Below the pieces are notes generated by a model. The model saw only the letters and a list, made by a program, of their open reading frames with translations, did not search any database and was not told the origin of the DNA. Of a DNA stretch of 64,000 nucleotides, positions 22,302 through 38,200 are shown piece by piece. The DNA is taken from assembly GCA_036925085.1 (NCBI GenBank), contig JAUPFP010000068.1, positions 217,501 to 281,500 of the forward strand, read 5' to 3'. The position numbers and the translations under genes were made by a program. Each line of letters begins with the position of its first letter. Position 1 is the stretch's first letter. This stretch comes from Brachycybe producta (lineage: Eukaryota > Arthropoda > Diplopoda > Playtdesmida > Andrognathidae).

Positions 22302-22490
22302 AGGCTTGTGTGGGGATATCTGAGGCATTTTCAGAAATTTCGACAAGACAAAAATAACAAGATATTATCTTAACAGTAGTAACTATAACATCATCGCATA
22401 TAAAATGTAAAAAATAAGCTTTTTGCGAGTATAAATCATTCCTTTTTTCCCTCCATTTCTTAGTTGACTATCACAAATTATGGCTTCCTC

Positions 22491-26050
<3,560 letters not shown>

Positions 26051-26307
26051 CGTCCATTAGATAAGAATCATTAGATAAAAAGATGATCATCGAATGATCG
26101 AAAGTAACCGCCAATCAGCTGTTTCCGCTTTTTAAGTTTAAAGAGGCATTCACATATAAACGTTTGCGACGTCAATGTTACAATAGACAGCAAACAAGAT
26201 TGATGACGTCATGCCGCTTACGTAACTGACTTTGTTAGAGAGCGGACGGGAAACCACTGAGCGGAATGATTAAATATCCATTGCTAAGAGCGCCGTTTAG
26301 ATGTAAC

Positions 26308-26927
26308 TTCAGTGTTGCCAATTACATCAATTTGTTGATAACTACAATTCACTATAAAAATAACATTTAAGTTCATTTAGAATTTTTTTAATACATGCTT
26401 TAACGCAAATAACGATAAAATATATTTATTAAAATGATAAAAATGTGTTGCATTTAATTGTAATTATGATTACACATCCGCAAAATATTGTATTCCATAC
26501 TTGCCTCGCCGTAAAAATGTTTGTGACGTCAAAGGAGTTGATAAAACATTTCGGCTTGTGTCATTTTGTCCGATAGGAATGAGATAATAAGAAAAAGCTG
26601 CAAGAACTTTTTACAATCGCTATGATTCCTTTTCTATTAGATAATCAGACTAAATGACTAATCAGCCTAAAAAGCCTAAATTATTTAGGTAACCCCTCTG
26701 ACGTCACATGCTTCTTCTTACGATGAGCCAAGACATTTTTTATATAAAAACATTCAAGTTCAATCAGATTTCTTATAATGATTCCTTCAACATAATAAAA
26801 TTAAAATACGCTTATGAAGACTATAACGTTTTGTGCAATTTGCTTGTAATTATGATGACAAATTCAATAAATATTGTATTGTACGTCGAACTTACAGATA
26901 AATAAAAGCGTAATTGGCAACACTGAA
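26308..26927. mobile_element. 620-bp TIR element between ALDH7A1 and geminin
   Basis: Perfect 18-bp ends: TTCAGTGTTGCCAATTAC (26308-26325) and its inverse GTAATTGGCAACACTGAA (26910-26927). The interior has two diverged related blocks (about 26360-26500 and 26755-26895), each with GCA(T)TTAATTG/TTGTAATTATGAT(T/G)AC. No transposase frame was seen. Confidence 0.75.
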
Positions 26928-27202
26928 TTACTGCATTTGGCGCGAAACTTCACATAAAAAGTATTAAAAACACAACTCAAGTTACCGCGACGTTTTCAGT
27001 GTTTCACTGTTGCATTTAAAATTCTTGCGTACAGTTGACGGAACGGTCGCACTTTCCGTTTTATAAGCTGTAAAACACGAAATTAATCATTTTCAGTATA
27101 TTTACTCAAAAGTAACGAACCTGTCTATTGTTTGGAAAGAATAGTTACCATAGCAACGCACGTGTTTTTTTTTTTAAGTTTCTCTTTTCGATGTCTTTTC
27201 AG

Positions 27203-28320
27203 ATGTACGCTTCGTCTGCATCCCGGAAGACCCTTCAAGTGTTGCAACCGGTCGCCAACAATCAACGCCGTTTAGTGGGTGGAAACGGTGTTATACGACT
27301 CGATAAACAAACCGTACAGATTATGCTGTTTCTATAGATATACTACGGACCTAAAGAAAACACGAATTGAATGTGAATTATTTGTTACTTTGCAGGAAGC
27401 TGTCGCCGTCGAAAGCCGAAAGGCAAGAACGGCTGAGAAACAAGATCTCACTATCGAGAATTCGGATCCGAATCAGTTTAAAGCAAAGACACAACGTGAT
27501 AACAGCAAGCCTAGGGTCAAGTCAGCCAATCCGAAAGCCTCCGAACGTGCTGATAAAGCAACCGATACCGTAGGGCTCGAACATGAAGATGTAAAGGCCT
27601 CAGACGGTTTGGATTCCATTTCATCACGAGAACTTCTCCAGTGGATGACCAAAAGTTCGCTTTTTTAAGATAATGACTCTTTAAGAGTTTTATGATTGGT
27701 GATGAGTTTTAATTATATTTAATACCTGTTTTTGCACGAAGGTGAACCTCCGGAGAATTATTGGCGTGCTTTGGCCGAACAACGAAGAATTGCCTTGGAT
27801 GAAACCTTGAAAGAAAACGAAGAAGTACGTGCGATTATGGGTCGTGAAGTTTTGAACGCTTCTTAAGCATCTCTTGAAAGAATTTTAAGGTTTTACTTGA
27901 AACTAGAAGAGCAAGCAAACAAGAGGCAGGACATTTGAGTATTTACGACGAAATCTTTGGAATGAAACTTTTTAATAGTAGTTTGAATCAGTTTTTTTAT
28001 AATTTTTGCCATTATTCAAACTGCCATAAAGTGTTTATTTTCAGAAATATTATTATGAAGATAATTATGAACCTTCGTTTACTCTTCTAGTTTCAAATCG
28101 TGGAATGTTTTTATTATTTGTTTCGTAAAAAAGGTGTTTTTTAAGTTCTCCAATGCCTATGATGCATATTTTTTTTCTTCAGTTATATGAAAGGATCGAC
28201 ACTTTGATAAAGGAAAACGAATCTCTGAAGGAAACGAATGAAGCTTTGCAAGAAATGGCAGCTCAGGGTGAACGTCTGGCTGAAATAGTACAAGAGTTAA
28301 CAAATGCAACGGACGATTAA
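27203..28320 (+). CDS. GMNN: Geminin, DNA replication licensing inhibitor
   Basis: Binds CDT1 and blocks re-loading of MCM helicase in S/G2; nuclear, metazoan-specific. Exons: 27203-27313, 27396-27654, 27742-27824, 28183-28320; 591 bases, 196 residues, near the usual ~200. N-terminal RKTLQVLQP (about 8-16) matches the vertebrate destruction box region (RxxL). The coiled coil from about residue 124 reads PENYWRALAEQRR, then heptads LKENEELYERI...EMAAQGERLAEIVQEL, the family signature. The middle (38-120) is polar and not conserved. The first donor was chosen by phase (ACC then GTACAG); other donors in the area break the frame. An in-frame ATG at 27191 lies before a TTTTCAG acceptor, so 27203 as start assumes either an upstream leader exon or use of this internal ATG. 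A TTAA palindrome sits in intron 3. HFM1 starts 920 bp downstream on the same strand. Confidence 0.93.
27880..28110. mobile_element. TTAA palindrome family copy in geminin intron 3
   Basis: GAAACTAGAAGAGCAAGC at left, TTACTCTTCTAGTTTCAAAT at right, with AAACTTTTTAATAG and its inverse between. Diverged copy. Confidence 0.6.
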
Positions 28321-29240
28321 ATTGCATGAGAAACGAAAAAGGACCAAACTTTTAAGACCCCCCCCCCCTGCTCTCTCTCTCTCCCTCTCTTTCTCTGAAA
28401 AAGGCATCTTTTAAACTCTTATTTCATGGACAAATACACTTACATTTATATATTCTAGAATGCATTTCGTTTTTTATTTGTTATTAAAGTGATTTTAAAG
28501 AAAACTAGTGATTTAGATTTATGAAAACGTATTTGTTTTGCGTCGTTTTTGTTTTTGTACAAGCAGACAACATGTCGGCCATCTTGCCGTTTCTATTTAG
28601 CATATCTTGTCAATTGGATTACATATTGTTTCAACTAGTTGTTCTAGGAAGTTTATGAAGTCAGGTTACGTTCCGTTTGCTCCGAGCCATCCGATTAACC
28701 AGAGTGATATATTTTCAAGAGAAATTGTAAACCAAGAAGCAAAAGTAAACTCAAAGGGGCAGACATTAGAGGTGAATCTCGTACGGCACGGCAGGCCATT
28801 TTAGTTTTTATCCGCGTTTTACTGGATTTTCAGATTTTAATTCTATTCTGAAAATCCAGCAAAATGCGAATAAAACAGTAAAATGGCTTCCATTACATAC
28901 GGATCTGCTGTGAATCTTTTTAAATTTTAGTGAATCTCATGCATGATTTTCGTCAATGTCGGCCCCCTTGAGCAAACTACTTGTACTCGTAATATATAGT
29001 AACAGATTACTCAAGTGTTTTAAATCAATTATTCAATAGAAAACGTTTCGCCCAGTCTGCTCAAAGAAATCCGAGTAAACTAAACGACATTCTTTCAGTA
29101 ATAACAATATGAAAAAGTTTCACTCCGTGTAATCTAAATGTTTCCCTTGTTAGTGACGCTGCTATGAGCGGGAAAAATGGTCAAATTTCGAGATATTTAA
29201 ACAAAATACGGTTTTAAGACGCATTTGTTTTGCAAGAAAA
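28321..29240. other. Geminin-HFM1 spacer
   Basis: Starts with the geminin 3' UTR: a C run, a CT-rich stretch and ATTAAAG near 28483 as a possible poly(A) signal. An imperfect hairpin lies at 28788-28892 (CCATTTTAG...TACTGGATTTTCAG with CTGAAAATCCAGCAAAA...AAAATGG). No further gene was seen. Confidence 0.6.
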
Positions 29241-32200
29241 ATGGATTTTGCAGACATTTTATTCTCGCAATCTTCTTCTGAATATCGATCAGAAACGTAC
29301 GATTTTAAGTTATACATTAATTTTCTATTATAATTAGGTGTAATGACGTCATATTAATTGCTTAATGCCTTTTAAATAGACCTCAACGTCAAGATCGCAT
29401 ACGTCCGCAAACGTTTACGCAAGACCGTATATTGCCGCAAACGTTTACGCAAGACCGTATATTGCCGCAAACGTTTACGCAAGACCGTATATTGCCGCAA
29501 ACGTTTACGCAAGACCGTACATTGTCGCAAACGTTTATGCAAGACCGTATATTGTCGCAAATGTTTACACAACGATCAAACAGCAAAGGTATACTATTTT
29601 CGCTACAAAACGATGCGCGCATGCGCTTCTCCAAAAAAGCTTTCGGATCTGACCTCACGTGTGCGCGGCTCACGTCAATCAAAACGATTCTATGACGTAA
29701 CAGCCAGGGCCCCTTTTATCCATTAGACACAGGTGCCTACTACCTAGGGCCTACGAATACGATTTTAATAAATGTTTACTGTTATGTTGGCACGTATGGC
29801 GCATAATTCCAAAAACAAAATTAAAATAAACCCGAATGTTTTCAGCGGGTGGGTTGGTAACAGCTGTATACTTTGAAGCACACTCTTGACGTCATCCGTT
29901 GGCTCTTGCGGAACTTACAAACAAGTTACCGAACTTTCTAATTTACGAAAATGTTTTTCTTTAAATTTTCTTCACGAATCAGATTTATTTCAACGCGATT
30001 TCAGCGATCTTTTTGCAATTTCAAAGAGTTATACGCAAAATGACAAAGAAACGATCTTCGAGAGTTCGCAAACGCTGCAGCAGCAACAGCCGTAAATTAT
30101 TAAAATAATAGAAAGATGCCGAAAGGAAAAAAAAACCCGGAAACATTGAAATGTTAATTGTTCTTTTTTTATAGGAATAAACCGCTTTTTCAGACTCCGT
30201 TCCGTGTTACTAAAAATATCGTCCAAATGAGACAAACGAATACGAACTTCGGTTTGACACAGCATTCCGAAAGAAGTCAAAGGTGTAACAATAATTATAC
30301 ACCTTTGGAAAGAACAATCAGAACCAATAACCAAACTACGGGTAAAAGAGAAGAAAAAAAAAAGAAAGAGCTGAAACAGAAATAAATATCTCGCGTTTCG
30401 TTTTAAATTAGAATCAGATTTGGAATCTGCCGAAGCGCCACCGACGCAAACGAGACCCTTTTATACGGCCAGTGCTCAGCAGTTGAAGTCAGTCAACGAA
30501 ATACGTATCCAATTTCAAAGAGCAATTAAATGAATGCAAATTAAGAAACTACATTTGAAGGGTGCATATTTCGAAAACGTTGTAGACGCCAACATTTTAA
30601 ATTTTTCAGGAGATAGAAAAATCCAAATTTTCTACTAAACGAATTACAGTTAAAAGGTATAAAATAGAGTAATACAATTTACAGGAAGCTAGCAAATGAA
30701 GAGAAATGATTAAAAATTATTAATCAGTATCAGAATATTTTGAAAAAAACAATTTTAAAATTTCAATTCAGTTACAAAAACGTTGCAAATGCCAACATGG
30801 AACATAGGCTGACAAGTTGTCACCATAGCGACACTGTTGGCAATTACAACGTGACAATAGTCGCCTAAGTTACTGGCCATGTGGCCATTCGAATTGCTAT
30901 TGGCTGTTACAACGTTATGTTATAAATGTTACGCATGTTTTCCTTTGAAGATTTCACGAACTTTATCGTTGAATCCGATTCGATTGCGAGCAATCTCAAT
31001 CGCATAAAACTTGTATTCTCGTAACCAAGATACTATTTTCTTCTGTGTATTCAAGTGTGGAATCGATTCGAAGCAAAGTTCCGAAGTTAAAGTCTTCGAC
31101 GACTCCTTTGAACTTGTTGCAAAACGGTCTCCATTTCTCGCACAACAATTTACTTCAGTTTTTTACTGCTAGGAACAGCTCTTTCGTGCCAAGCCCCAAA
31201 TTCGCCTGCAAAAAGCATGGGGTTTACAACCCAATTTCGACCCTTTAATGTGTTTTATTTGCAACGTTTTGGAAATACACGCCTCATTTAACCATTATAA
31301 CGCCCCGAGGGAGTAAACTTTTTACCCGTTCTCAACGTATGGCCACCGTGGCCAGTTATGACCATAATCGGCCCCCTTTCGGCCACGGTAGGCCGAAAGT
31401 GGGCCCGGGTTGCCGACGCACTCTGCCGAGTCCTAACCGACCGAGATCGGTCGACGCTTTTTCGACCGTAAAAAAGTTTCAGTTATTTTTGTAATTGTAA
31501 CTGAAACGCCAATTCGCAAGGAGAAAGAGTAACTTAATGAATCTATGATCTAAAATTCTCCCTTAATTGACTTTCGCAAAAGCAACCGAATTTCGAAGTG
31601 TTTTCAAAGAATTTCCTTACTTCAACGCCGTCCAATCAAAAGTTTTTGACGAAGTAATTTTCATATTTCATCTTCGAAAGGACATAATTTAGATTACGAA
31701 CTTCTTAAAACACTCTGCAAAGAGTTCATTTTAGAACTCTTTGAGTTTGAAAAGCATTTTGAGAAGTTCTTAATCTAAATTATGTCCTTTTTTTCTTTCT
31801 AATAAAATGCCTTCCTTAGGTGTTTTACTCTGACAAGTCTCTCGTGGTGAGTGCGCCGACCGGATCTGGCAAGACAGTCATATGCGAACTTGCTATCGTC
31901 CGACTTCTAACCCGCCTTAATACGAATAATGCGGACAACAACTTCAAAATTGTTTACAGTTAAACAAAGAAAATGAGAATTCCACTTGCTGACAGATTGC
32001 GTTTGGTTTTAATAAAAAAAAAAACCTGATATTCTTAAACAGTGGCTCCGATAAAGGCGCTCTGTAGCGAACGCTACGACGATTGGACAAAGAAATTCGG
32101 ACCTTTCGGCCTCAATTGCGCCGAACTGACCGGAGACACCGAAATAGAAGATTATTGCGAGTTACGCAAAGTCAATCTCATTTTCACAACCCCAGTTACG

Positions 32201-35200
32201 CATCGTTTCCACACTCATTTTCCACTATCTTTCGTAGTTCGGTTGTTTCGACGCAGAGTTCATTTAAATCAACGAACTCTGCACCGAAATAACCGAACTA
32301 CGACAAATTCCCTTTTACATTTATTTTTTTTTTTTTACCTGAAATTTTGTTAAAACTTTAGGAGAAATGGGACAGTATGACGAGACGATGGCGTGACAAC
32401 CGATTTTTAGTTCAATTGATTCGTCTTTTCATCATCGACGAGGCAAAAACATTAAGAAGACGCAATTGATTATGACTCATAATGATAATTTCTAACATTT
32501 ATTGATACCTAAATTAGGTTCACGTTTTGAACGATGAAACTCGAGGTGCAACTGTCGAAGCCGTCATCAGTCGTATGATGACCGTACATTCCGATCATCG
32601 GTCTAACTGTACTTTCGAGAAAACTCCAGATGGATATGAAGATGGTGGAAACAGACTCCGTTTCATTGCCCTTTCGGCTACGATACCGAATGCCGAAGAC
32701 GTAAAAAAAAACCTGTTTAGTCGAAAAAGAAAAACAACGAAAACAGAGATGTTCATTTAAAAAAAAATGTTTAAATTTTTTCAAAGTTTGCTGAATGGTT
32801 GGGATCGGAAGGTCGACCTTCAATCAGTTTCAAGTTAGTTGGATATGTTACAATAATTCAAAACGTTACTAGAACTCTAGTTATTGTGTTTTAGAACAAC
32901 TTTTAAGTAGGAAAACATTAAAAGTTTTAAGACCCGATCCACATCAAACTGACAAAAAACAAAACAAAACAGAAACTCAAGTGTTTCAAGACAAATTGGC
33001 GGCAATTCTAAAACACTAGTGGGGTAACCCGTCATAAATGACAGGAGCCAAATTCACAGGCAATTGTGCCCAGCTCCGCCCTTTTATGACGTCAGACGAA
33101 CTAACAAACCCAATTAGAAATTGATGACGTTCATAAATGGGCTGAGCAAAAGAAATTCTAATGCTGGGCACAATTGCCTGTGATAAACTGTAGTTTAATT
33201 TTGAGACTATTATCCCCTCCCCTTTTTTATATTTGAAAGAGAAAATGAGCTTTTCATTTTCTCTCGTGCGCGCATGCGCGTCGTTTGTTCCTTTTTTTAC
33301 TCCTTTCATTTCAATTTCAGTCACCCCCTCCCACTTTTTTTCAACCATCCACGTTTCTCTCTCTCCCCCCCCCCTTCTACACTTTCCAACCTTTTCCCCT
33401 CTCCTATTTAATATTATGGGGTTCTTGGATGGGGAGTGTGCAACATATAGTTGACCTTGAGAAAAAAAGCCGTTCATTAATTCAAATTTATATAAATTCC
33501 GACGTGCTTCAAGGTTTGTACAGCGTTATCTCAGACAGATAGATAGATACCCACACAGACCTGACATAATATATAATTTGTGCGACTTTTTATGTTTTAT
33601 TTTGTCTGCAATTTCACAAACTATTCCATGTCCCGCCGCAAGTCGGTAAACATCAAATGGTTTGCGTTTTTTGTCTCTGATTATTCTTATACTTTCAAGG
33701 GCAAAATGAAAAGAAACCTTTGTGTTTTAGAAACTAGAAGGGTAGCTCAATCACGTCATAGTATTTTCATGTTGATAATTTTTCAAAAAAATAATTTTCT
33801 GTCAATTTAAAAATGACCAAATGTTAAGTAGACACTTTTTTCTTATTAAAGTTTGTTCTTTAAGTTTATTTTAAAAGATATCAACATAAAAATAACTTAA
33901 ATGATTGAACAACTCTTCTAGTTTCTAAAACACTTATGAAATTCATAACAACCAAAAGATCTTATTCTATTGTTCTCAATTCATTTGTTTATTTTGCAAT
34001 GGCTACTTGTGGAGAAAACATTGTAGAAAAAAAAATAAACAATAAACTGATTTTCTTAGGTTAAGCGACGACTTGAGACCGGTCAAGCTACGCAAGGTGG
34101 TCATCGGTTATCATTGCGAGAACACTTGGACCGAGTTCAAGTTCGATTTGAGTTTGAGTTACAAACTGAACACTGTGATATCGACTTACTCAGAAGGAAA
34201 ACCAACTTTGGTGGTCAGTCATAGCTTCTAAGGATCACGGGAGAGGAGTTTTTTTTTCTTCTTTCTTTTGAGAAAATTATTTGTCTTTTAAAAGTTTTGT
34301 TCGACGAGAAAAGGAACGATTCAAACGGCGTCCATTCTAGTCAAAGACTCAAAGTTTATCTTGAATCATCAACATCGAGAAAAGTTACGAACTGTCAGCT
34401 ACACTTTTCGTGACACTAAACTAAAGGGTTAGTTGAAAATCCTTCAAATACACAAGCCCTCTCTTAAGGTGGCTGAATAGATATTCATTTTGTTTTCATC
34501 CTCCCAGATGGCGCGCCTGCAGTGGCTATTTATCTTGTTCTATAGGAGTTCTCTTTCCCCCTTCATCTGCGGTTTTGAGAAAATTGATATTTTTCAAAGC
34601 GAACGTTTTTCAGGAGAAACATTACGGAAAAAAACTCAAAGTGTTTTAGAAACTAGAATAGTTGGAGATAATGCTAAAAGTATTTTCATGATGATATTTC
34701 AAAATAAACTTTTTATGACTTTTAACATAATCTTTTACCATTCTAGTTTTGATAACAATGTGAATTTTTTCATAATGTTGTTTCTAAAAAAAACGTTCGC
34801 TTGATAGTTTTTGCGTCCAAATTTTACGAAAACCTCTATGGAGCACATAGCATTAGCCACTCTGGTTATTCTGTTTCATTAAGAGAAACTTCAAAGGGTT
34901 TTAGAAAATCCCAACCCATGGGGTTCTTTAATACCCTTGGTGCGGCTCACTAAAAATTACCTTTCTAGTCTAAACCTTATTTTTAATTGAATTCAAACTG
35001 AATGCATTTTTTGTTTCAGAATTAATTCCGAGCGGAGTTGGCTTTCATCATGCTGGTCTCGAAGTTAATGACCGCAAAACAGTAGAAGAACTGTTCTTAC
35101 GCGGAGAACTCCCAGTTCTAAGTTACTAAAAATCCAAATAGGAAAAAATTTAATCTTTTCATTTTCTCTCTTCTTTTTTTTTCAGTTTCAACGAGCACTT

Positions 35201-38200
35201 TGGCAATGGGAGTCAATCTTCCGGCCCATTTAGTTGTCGTTAAATCGACGTCTTGTTATGTATCGGGTCTTTACGTGGAATATTCCAACTCACAGATTCT
35301 ACAAATGATCGGACGAGCTGGAAGACCTCAAGTACGTTCATATTGATCACTGTGAAATCAATTCCTAATTAATTATACCTTAAATTACAAAAATATCAAA
35401 AGTGATCAAGGAAATGTTTTTTTCATAATTATTATTATTATTAATTTATATTGTTATAAGTTGTTGGTTAAATCGGAATTTTTTAAGTAATTTTAATCCG
35501 GTAAGTTAATTTTTTTTTTATTTAAATCCAATTTTAATGGAATTTTTTTTTCAAGAAATTGGAATTTGTTTTGAATAAGTTGGATTTTTTTTTTTAAATT
35601 AAGGTGGCTTCATAGATATTCATTTTGCATTGTTTCCCTCCGTACGGCGAAATTGCAGTGGCTAATGCAATGCTCCATAGACGTTTTTTTTTGTAAAATT
35701 TAAGACGCAAAAACGTCAAGCGATCGTTTTTTTTTAAAGAAACAACATTACGAAAAAATTCAAATTGTTTTCCAAACTAGAATGTTAAAAGGTTATGTTA
35801 AACGTTTTTTCATGACAATTATCTTAAAAACTAAACATTTTATAGCTCTCAGTTTGAAATTTAGGTTTTTCCATTTAAAAACTATTTTCGCTTTTTTTTT
35901 TTCAAACTTGTCATAAAAAGTTTATTTTGAAACATATATCGTCATGAAAAAAAAACTTTTAGCATTATCAATTTATCACCAACTATTCTAGTTTCTAAAA
36001 CACTTTGAATTTTTTTTTTCGTAATGTTTCTCTCTTGAAAAACATTTTCTTGAAAAATGTAAATTTTCTCAAAACCGAGAAATTATTTTCGCGTTTTTAT
36101 ATAGAGAATGATTTTTAACAAAATCATTTTTTCCTATTCTAGTTTCTAACAAATTAAAACACTTTTTTTTTGTTCTAAATAAAAGACATGCAATTCAATT
36201 TTTACTCAAATTTCGAAACGTTTGTTTGCAGTTCGATACAAACGCAACTGCGATTATTATGACGAAAAATTCGCTAAAGGTAAATAACAAACAGCAGTCA
36301 ATTTTACAGAAATTTCGAGAAAAAGACTGGAAAACAGCAAAATATTATTTTCCATTTCATTTCGTAGACAAAATACGAGTCTTTTTTGGGTGGAACTCAA
36401 CTCATCGAAAGCAGGTTGTTCAATTTTTAAACATTCCACAATTGTTTATTTTGTATAATTAAACGGATTATCTTATTTTAATAATAATAAAAAAAAAAAA
36501 AAAGTTTGCATAAAAATTTGGCCGAATATCTCAATGCCGAAATCGTTCTGACCACGATCACGGACATCGGAGTCGCAGTTCAATGGCTCCGATGTACGTT
36601 TCTTTACGTACGGATCATGAAAAATCCAAAACATTACGGTAATTTAGAACCCATTTTATATTACGTTCAATTTCAATTAAAAAAACAAACATAGCAAGAA
36701 TGTTTTAGAAACTAAAAAAGTAGAAAAGTATTTTCATGTTGATATGTTCTTTTTAAATTAAATCTTTTTCATGGCAGTTGAAAATTTGTTCCAACTTGAA
36801 AAGAAAAAAAAAGTTGAAAATTTGAAATGGCCACAAAAAGTTTATTTAAAAAAAAAAACATAATCTGCATGGTTCGAAATCCTCCATATTTACTCGTCTG
36901 GGTTTCTAAAAGTTCTTCTTTATTAAGATGTTTTTATAAACACACATGATTTTCGAAGAAGTATCGTTCAAAAGTGTTTTAGAAACTAGAACGAGAGCCT
37001 GAATATCACTTAATAGTATTTTCATGCTGATATCTTTTTCAAAATAAACTTTTAAAAAAGTTAATCATTTTTAAACTCGCGTAAAAAAAGCTTATTCTGA
37101 AAGATAACGACATAAAAATACTCTTAAGTCACTGAGGTACCCGTCTAGTTTCTAAAACACAATGAGAGTTGGGACGAATCCGAAAAGGTTCTCGAATCTC
37201 TCGAATCCTTCATATAAGAATCCTATATTATTCATTAAGAAGATAACAAATAAATGAAATTATATTAAATATTAAATTATTAATAATAAAAAAAAAGTGT
37301 GGCTTCACTCAGGAGGTCGCCACAAGGTGATCCATTCATTCCATTTGGTGATCCGGAATTGCAATCGAAATTACAACAATCGCCGGGTTTTGTTGTTAGT
37401 GAACGCTGCTTCTATTGGACGTCAATTGGAGTTAAAACTAATTTTACCAACGTTTTTAACAGGTTTTTTAGGATAGGATTCGAAAGATTCGAAAGACGCA
37501 AAAAAGTGCAAAGATTTGAGTTTTCAAATCTCGAATATTTTCCAAGATTTGCGGGATTCGAATGGCCCATCCCTACTTTCAATGTTTCTCCTTAAATGTT
37601 TTTTTCTTCTTCTGAAACTGCAGAAGATAACCAGATTTCTATTCTACTTTATCCTCTTAATGATTTGCATATTTTGGAATGGTTTGCTTAGAGGTGGCAA
37701 CGGGTAGAACCGAACCGAATCTGCTCGGTTCGGAACCCGTTCTTATCAGTTCGACATGTACTGGCGAACCGGTTCTACCGGTTCCGCACTTTTAACATCT
37801 CTAGAATTGCCTTATTAAAAACGTCTTAAAATTCTTAATCCAGGTTTAACGAAACCGTCGCTAACCAAAACGGAAATCGAACAAAGACTCCAAGGTCCTT
37901 AAAAAATAACTACTATATCGAAGACCCGCCCCAAAAATGATATCAATAACTAATGTTAAAAATACGTTTAAAATAGAAATGTGCGTTCAAGAGTTGAATT
38001 CATTGGCTTCATCGCAACTCATAAAAATGGACGAAGAAGGATTCGACCTGAAGGCAACCGGTCAAAACAAAAAAAAAACACTTAATTACTTTTAATTAAT
38101 TAATAAGCCAAAGAAATTATGCTTTTTTTGCAATTAAAGAGGCTAGAGTTATAAGTTCTTATAACCTATAACTGTAATTCAGCTGTATTTGAATTCTAGA

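Larger units (their letters stand above)
17986..22490. other. Intergenic, repeats only
   Basis: Between the KIF12 stop and the ALDH7A1 stop. It contains PalA/PalB palindromes, a GTGGATCC-ended element, a two-copy ~235-bp direct repeat (19568-19675 and 19802-19912), a nested long-TIR element (20580-21135) and a split PalA copy. Both neighbouring genes end facing this spacer, so their 3' UTRs must lie at its edges. No convincing poly(A) signal was picked out. Confidence 0.7.

Noticed and set aside
34295..34427. A frameshift in HFM1 exon 13 at the A run after CATCGAG
   Set aside because: Recounting the run shows four A residues; the exon is 133 bases and the frame is intact.
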